Below are positions 7,644-10,062 of a stretch of 10,062 nucleotides of DNA, one piece after another. Source of the stretch: CAIZGX01 sp044349305 (GTDB taxonomy: Bacteria; Bacteroidota; Bacteroidia; Flavobacteriales_D; Sanyastnellaceae); NCBI GenBank assembly GCA_044349305.1, contig JBIKRF010000085.1, positions 1 through 10,062 on the forward strand. Reading direction: 5' to 3'. Numbering within the stretch: position 1 is the stretch's first letter; each line of letters starts with the position of its first letter. Under the pieces are notes generated by a model that saw only the letters and a program-made list of their open reading frames with translations, searched no databases and had not been told where the DNA came from. A program made the position numbers and the translations under genes.

Positions 7644-8993
7644 ATGGCAAAGACTAAAACTTCATTTTTCTGTCAAAGTTGTGGTGCGCAAAGTCCTAAA
7701 TGGCTAGGTAAATGCCCTTCCTGCAACGAATGGAATTCATTCGTGGAAGAGGTGGTGAACCGCGAGTCGAACACTTCGAAAATTCGCATCAAGCCCAACG
7801 CACAACCGAAATCCATTTCAGACATTGAAATAGAAGAACGCAAGCGTTTTCCGCTTATCGATGGTGAGTTGAACCGAGTGTTAGGTGGAGGAATAGTTCC
7901 GGGTTCGTTGATCCTCTTTGGCGGTGAGCCGGGTATTGGAAAGTCTACCTTGCTTTTGCAAATGGCCCTTCAACAATTAAACTTCACAGTCTTGTATGTT
8001 TCGGGTGAAGAAAGCGAAGAGCAAATTCAAATGCGCGCGCAACGCCTTGGGTTTGACAATCCGCGTTGCATGGTGCTTATGGAAACTTCAGTAGATCAGA
8101 TTCTTCATCATTTGAATGAAGTGAAACCGAATCTTGTTGTGATCGATTCCATTCAAACGTTACAAAGTGAAAGCGTGGAAAGTGCGCCAGGCAGTGTTTC
8201 TCAAGTGCGTGAGTGTACTTTACAATTGATGAAGTACGCGAAGGAAACGCACACACCTATTTTCTTAATCGGACACATTACCAAGGAAGGAAGTCTTGCC
8301 GGACCAAAGGTCTTGGAACACATGGTCGATACGGTTCTTCAGTTTGAAGGGGATCGTCATCACATCTATCGCATTCTTCGTAGCCACAAGAATCGCTTCG
8401 GTTCAACGCATGAATTGGGTATCTATGAAATGTTGGGATCAGGGTTGAAGGCAGTGGAAAATCCGAGCGATATTCTTATCGATTCAAGCACCGAGCACCT
8501 CAGTGGTTCGGCCATTGCAGCCGCCATGGAAGGCGCACGCCCCATGATGATGGAAATACAGGCGCTCGTGAGTACAGCGGTCTATGGAACGCCGCAGCGA
8601 AGCACAACAGGATTCGATTTGCGAAGATTGAATATGTTGCTTGCTGTTTTAGAAAAGCGATGCGGATTCCGTTTAGGAATGAAGGATGTTTTTTTGAATA
8701 TCGCTGGTGGAATTAAGATTGAAGATCCAGCTTTGGATTTAGCGGTCATCTCTGCGATTCTTTCGAGCAACGAAGACATTGCCATCACCCGAAAGGCTTG
8801 TTTCTGTGGGGAAGTAGGACTGAGCGGAGAGATTCGTCCGGTCTCACGCTTAGACCAACGCATTCAAGAAGCAGCGAAATTGGGATTCGAAAAAATCTAT
8901 GTTTCTTCCTTCAATAAAATTCAATCGAGCGCAGCCATTGAGATTATTAAAGTTGGAAAAGTAGAGGAACTCTTTTCAGAAATTTTCGCATAA
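7644..8993 (+). CDS. radA: DNA repair protein RadA
   Basis: RadA (Sms) is a RecA-like, DnaB-type ATPase that promotes branch migration and processing of recombination intermediates. The 449-residue length is close to the usual 450-460. All family landmarks are present: an N-terminal C4 zinc finger (Cys10, Cys13, Cys24, Cys27), a Walker A motif G-E-P-G-I-G-K-S-T (94-102), a Walker B region L-V-V-I-D-S (164-169), the RadA-specific K-N-R-F-G motif (249-253), and a C-terminal Lon-protease-like domain (about 270-449). The start at 7644 gives the canonical short lead before the zinc finger. The 53-base gap from the upstream gene shows no clear promoter or terminator, so read-through from the sigma/anti-sigma pair is possible. 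It converges with the bacilliredoxin gene across a shared terminator. Nothing appears broken. Confidence 0.97.
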   Translation: MAKTKTSFFCQSCGAQSPKWLGKCPSCNEWNSFVEEVVNRESNTSKIRIKPNAQPKSISDIEIEERKRFPLIDGELNRVLGGGIVPGSLILFGGEPGIGKSTLLLQMALQQLNFTVLYVSGEESEEQIQMRAQRLGFDNPRCMVLMETSVDQILHHLNEVKPNLVVIDSIQTLQSESVESAPGSVSQVRECTLQLMKYAKETHTPIFLIGHITKEGSLAGPKVLEHMVDTVLQFEGDRHHIYRILRSHKNRFGSTHELGIYEMLGSGLKAVENPSDILIDSSTEHLSGSAIAAAMEGARPMMMEIQALVSTAVYGTPQRSTTGFDLRRLNMLLAVLEKRCGFRLGMKDVFLNIAGGIKIEDPALDLAVISAILSSNEDIAITRKACFCGEVGLSGEIRPVSRLDQRIQEAAKLGFEKIYVSSFNKIQSSAAIEIIKVGKVEELFSEIFA

Positions 8994-8995
8994 AA

Positions 8996-9019
8996 AAAGC
9001 CTCACCGAAGTGAGGCTTT
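8996..9019. terminator. Bidirectional intrinsic terminator between radA and the bacilliredoxin gene
   Basis: A perfect 10-bp stem (8996-9005 with 9010-9019) closes a four-base CGAA loop. The + strand has a short, C-interrupted T tract after it (from 9017). The - strand has an uninterrupted run of seven T (complement of 8992-8998), so termination should be stronger for the leftward gene. It starts three bases after the radA stop and lies 17 bases beyond the stop of the leftward gene. Confidence 0.9.
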
Positions 9020-9036
9020 CTTCAACTAAAATAATC

Positions 9037-9450
9037 TTAACAAAACTCTTCGAACATGCCGTTCAAGTGCGCAGCAATCATATCTGCTGTGCGGCCTTCA
9101 ATGTGGTGACGTTCGATCATGTGTTGCAACTTTCCGTCTTTGAAAAGCGCAATGCATGGTGAAGATGGAGGGTAAGGTAACATGAACTTTCTTGCCATGT
9201 CAACTGCGTCTTTGTCTACACCTGCAAACGATGAAGCCAATTTCGTAGGTTTCTTTCCTTCGGTTTGAATAGCTTTCTTTACACCTGGACGCATGCTTCC
9301 AGCTGCGCAACCGCATACGGAATTCAATACCAAAAGAACGGTTCCTTCCGTGTTAATGGCGTTGGTTACTAGGTCTGCTGAGGTTGCTTCTTCGAAGCCG
9401 ATATTGGTTAATTCAGCGCGCATTGGCGCTACTAATTCTGGTGGATACAT
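9037..9450 (-). CDS. Bacilliredoxin, BrxA/BrxB (YphP/YqiW) family
   Basis: This 137-residue thioredoxin-fold protein matches the family along its length. It has the M-x-P-x-L-V-x-P-M-R-x-E-L-T start, the N-S-V-C-G-C-A-A-G active site (C-G-C at residues 46-48), the P-Y-P-P-S-S-P segment (92-98) before the cis-Pro-like region, and the typical C-terminal F-E-E-F-C ending with a Cys. In Firmicutes these cytoplasmic proteins remove bacillithiol from mixed disulfides on target proteins. Whether this organism makes bacillithiol is not shown here, so the thiol partner is open. All three Cys beyond the active site pattern (99, 137 and the C-G-C pair) are intact. The start agrees with family alignments from memory and lies about 15 bases from a good promoter match. 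selD lies upstream on the same strand with a 54-base gap. Confidence 0.92.
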   Translation of the reverse strand: MYPPELVAPMRAELTNIGFEEATSADLVTNAINTEGTVLLVLNSVCGCAAGSMRPGVKKAIQTEGKKPTKLASSFAGVDKDAVDMARKFMLPYPPSSPCIALFKDGKLQHMIERHHIEGRTADMIAAHLNGMFEEFC

Positions 9451-9464
9451 AATTATATTTTTTG

Positions 9465-9472
9465 CAAAGTTA
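9465..9472 (-). promoter_or_regulatory. Bacteroidota-type -7 promoter element for the bacilliredoxin gene
   Basis: Read on the - strand, these bases are TAACTTTG, a full match to TAnnTTTG. A near-match to the -33 TTG (TTC) lies about 20 bases upstream. The transcript would have a very short AT-rich leader of roughly 10 bases. The element is in the non-coding gap between selD and the bacilliredoxin gene, so the latter probably has its own promoter. Confidence 0.6.
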
Positions 9473-9504
9473 TATCAAACTAACACCTGTTGAAGTGACC
9501 TTGT

Positions 9505-10062
9505 TCACATAACTTCAAGATAAATTTCTTTTGGGCCTTGAAGCGAACCAATCACGGTAAAACTTTCGTTTTGAAGTGCACAAAGTTTTTTCAATTCTTC
9601 TAACGCATCTGGTTGAAACGCAACAAGCAATCCGCCCGATGTTTGCGGATCACAAAGTACCAACAACTGCTCACCGCTTAGAGCGCTCGACTTGGGTTGA
9701 ATGTTTTGGAAGTTTTTTGTTGTGATATCTGGAAAGACAAACTGAGCTACCGCGCGTTTTGCGGATTCTAGAACAGGGATATTCTGATAGTCAATTTTCG
9801 CAGAGCAGCCGCTCGCTTCGCACATCTCAATGAGGTGTCCTGCTAGACCGAATCCCGTAATATCTGTCATGGCATGAACGCCTTCAACCTTTGCGAATTC
9901 AGCGCCAATGGAATTAACGTGTTTCATGTGTTGAATGAATTCTGCCTTTTCTTCTTCCGATAACAAACCGCGCTTTCCTGCGGTAGATGCGATTCCTAGA
10001 CCAAGTGGTTTCGTTATCGCAACAAGATCACCCACTTTAGCGCCGTTGTTTTGTTTTAAATT
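9505..10062 (-). CDS. selD: Selenide, water dikinase (selenophosphate synthase), C-terminal part
   Basis: SelD makes selenophosphate from selenide and ATP, the selenium donor for selenocysteine and for 2-selenouridine in tRNA. The frame runs to the right window edge, so only the C-terminal 185 of about 345 residues are visible; a GTG at 10035 is internal, not the start. Family signatures present are G-D-L-V-A-I-T-K-P-L-G (ATP/phosphate region), the T-D-I-T-G-F-G-L-A-G-H-L motif, and C-D-P-Q-T-S-G-G-L-L near the C-terminus. The catalytic Cys or Sec and the Gly-rich N-terminus lie outside, so it cannot be told whether this SelD is a selenoprotein. It ends in TGA at 9505-9507 at the normal family end. 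The downstream bacilliredoxin gene is on the same strand; cotranscription is possible, but that gene also seems to have its own promoter. Confidence 0.95.
   Translation of the reverse strand, partial: NLKQNNGAKVGDLVAITKPLGLGIASTAGKRGLLSEEEKAEFIQHMKHVNSIGAEFAKVEGVHAMTDITGFGLAGHLIEMCEASGCSAKIDYQNIPVLESAKRAVAQFVFPDITTKNFQNIQPKSSALSGEQLLVLCDPQTSGGLLVAFQPDALEELKKLCALQNESFTVIGSLQGPKEIYLEVM

Noticed and set aside
9505..9507. selD TGA read as selenocysteine
   Set aside because: The protein already ends at the normal family C-terminus, and what follows is a short gap with the next gene's promoter.
9490..9518. Inverted repeat around the selD stop codon
   Set aside because: Short arms with a five-base bulge and no T tract on the - strand; it could be a weak structure but does not qualify as a terminator or operator.

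Overview
The window looks like a chromosomal segment of a member of the Bacteroidota, most likely a Flavobacteriia-type bacterium. The evidence is a giant surface protein with Ig-like and PKD domains ending in a type IX secretion (T9SS) type B, or gliding-motility-associated, C-terminal domain; an ECF sigma factor of the type common in this phylum; weak or absent Shine-Dalgarno sequences; and one good match to the phylum's TAnnTTTG -7 promoter element. No mobile element, RNA gene or CRISPR array was seen.

Left part (1-6006, + strand): the 3' end of one very large gene, open at the left window edge, with at least 2001 residues inside the window. It has 14 Ig-like units of 95-99 residues, about four SprB-like modules, two PKD domains and a T9SS sorting domain. 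Its first 1898 visible residues contain no Lys, Arg or His, and the first Arg or Lys is residue 1945. The spacing and subtype order of the units show that the array grew partly by duplication of a six-unit block.

Middle part (6027-7590, + strand): an ECF sigma factor gene overlaps by 11 bases a gene for a single-pass membrane protein. That protein has a short cytoplasmic N-terminus, one transmembrane segment, a PKD domain and a degenerate copy of the same kind of T9SS C-terminal domain that ends the giant protein. This reads as a sigma/anti-sigma-like pair whose outward-facing part imitates a T9SS client. The start codon of the sigma gene sits in the apical loop of a strong predicted stem-loop (6027-6089), which pairs the intergenic leader with codons 3-9. 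The giant client, the sigma factor, the client-like membrane regulator and the hairpin together are the most interesting candidate system here: a possible circuit linking cell-surface adhesin export to transcription.

Right part (7644-10062): housekeeping genes. radA (+) converges on a bacilliredoxin-family gene (-), and the two share a compact bidirectional terminator at 8996-9019. Upstream of the bacilliredoxin gene on the same strand is the 3' part of selD (selenophosphate synthase), cut by the right window edge. Apart from short intergenic gaps of at most about 56 bases, the window is fully coding.
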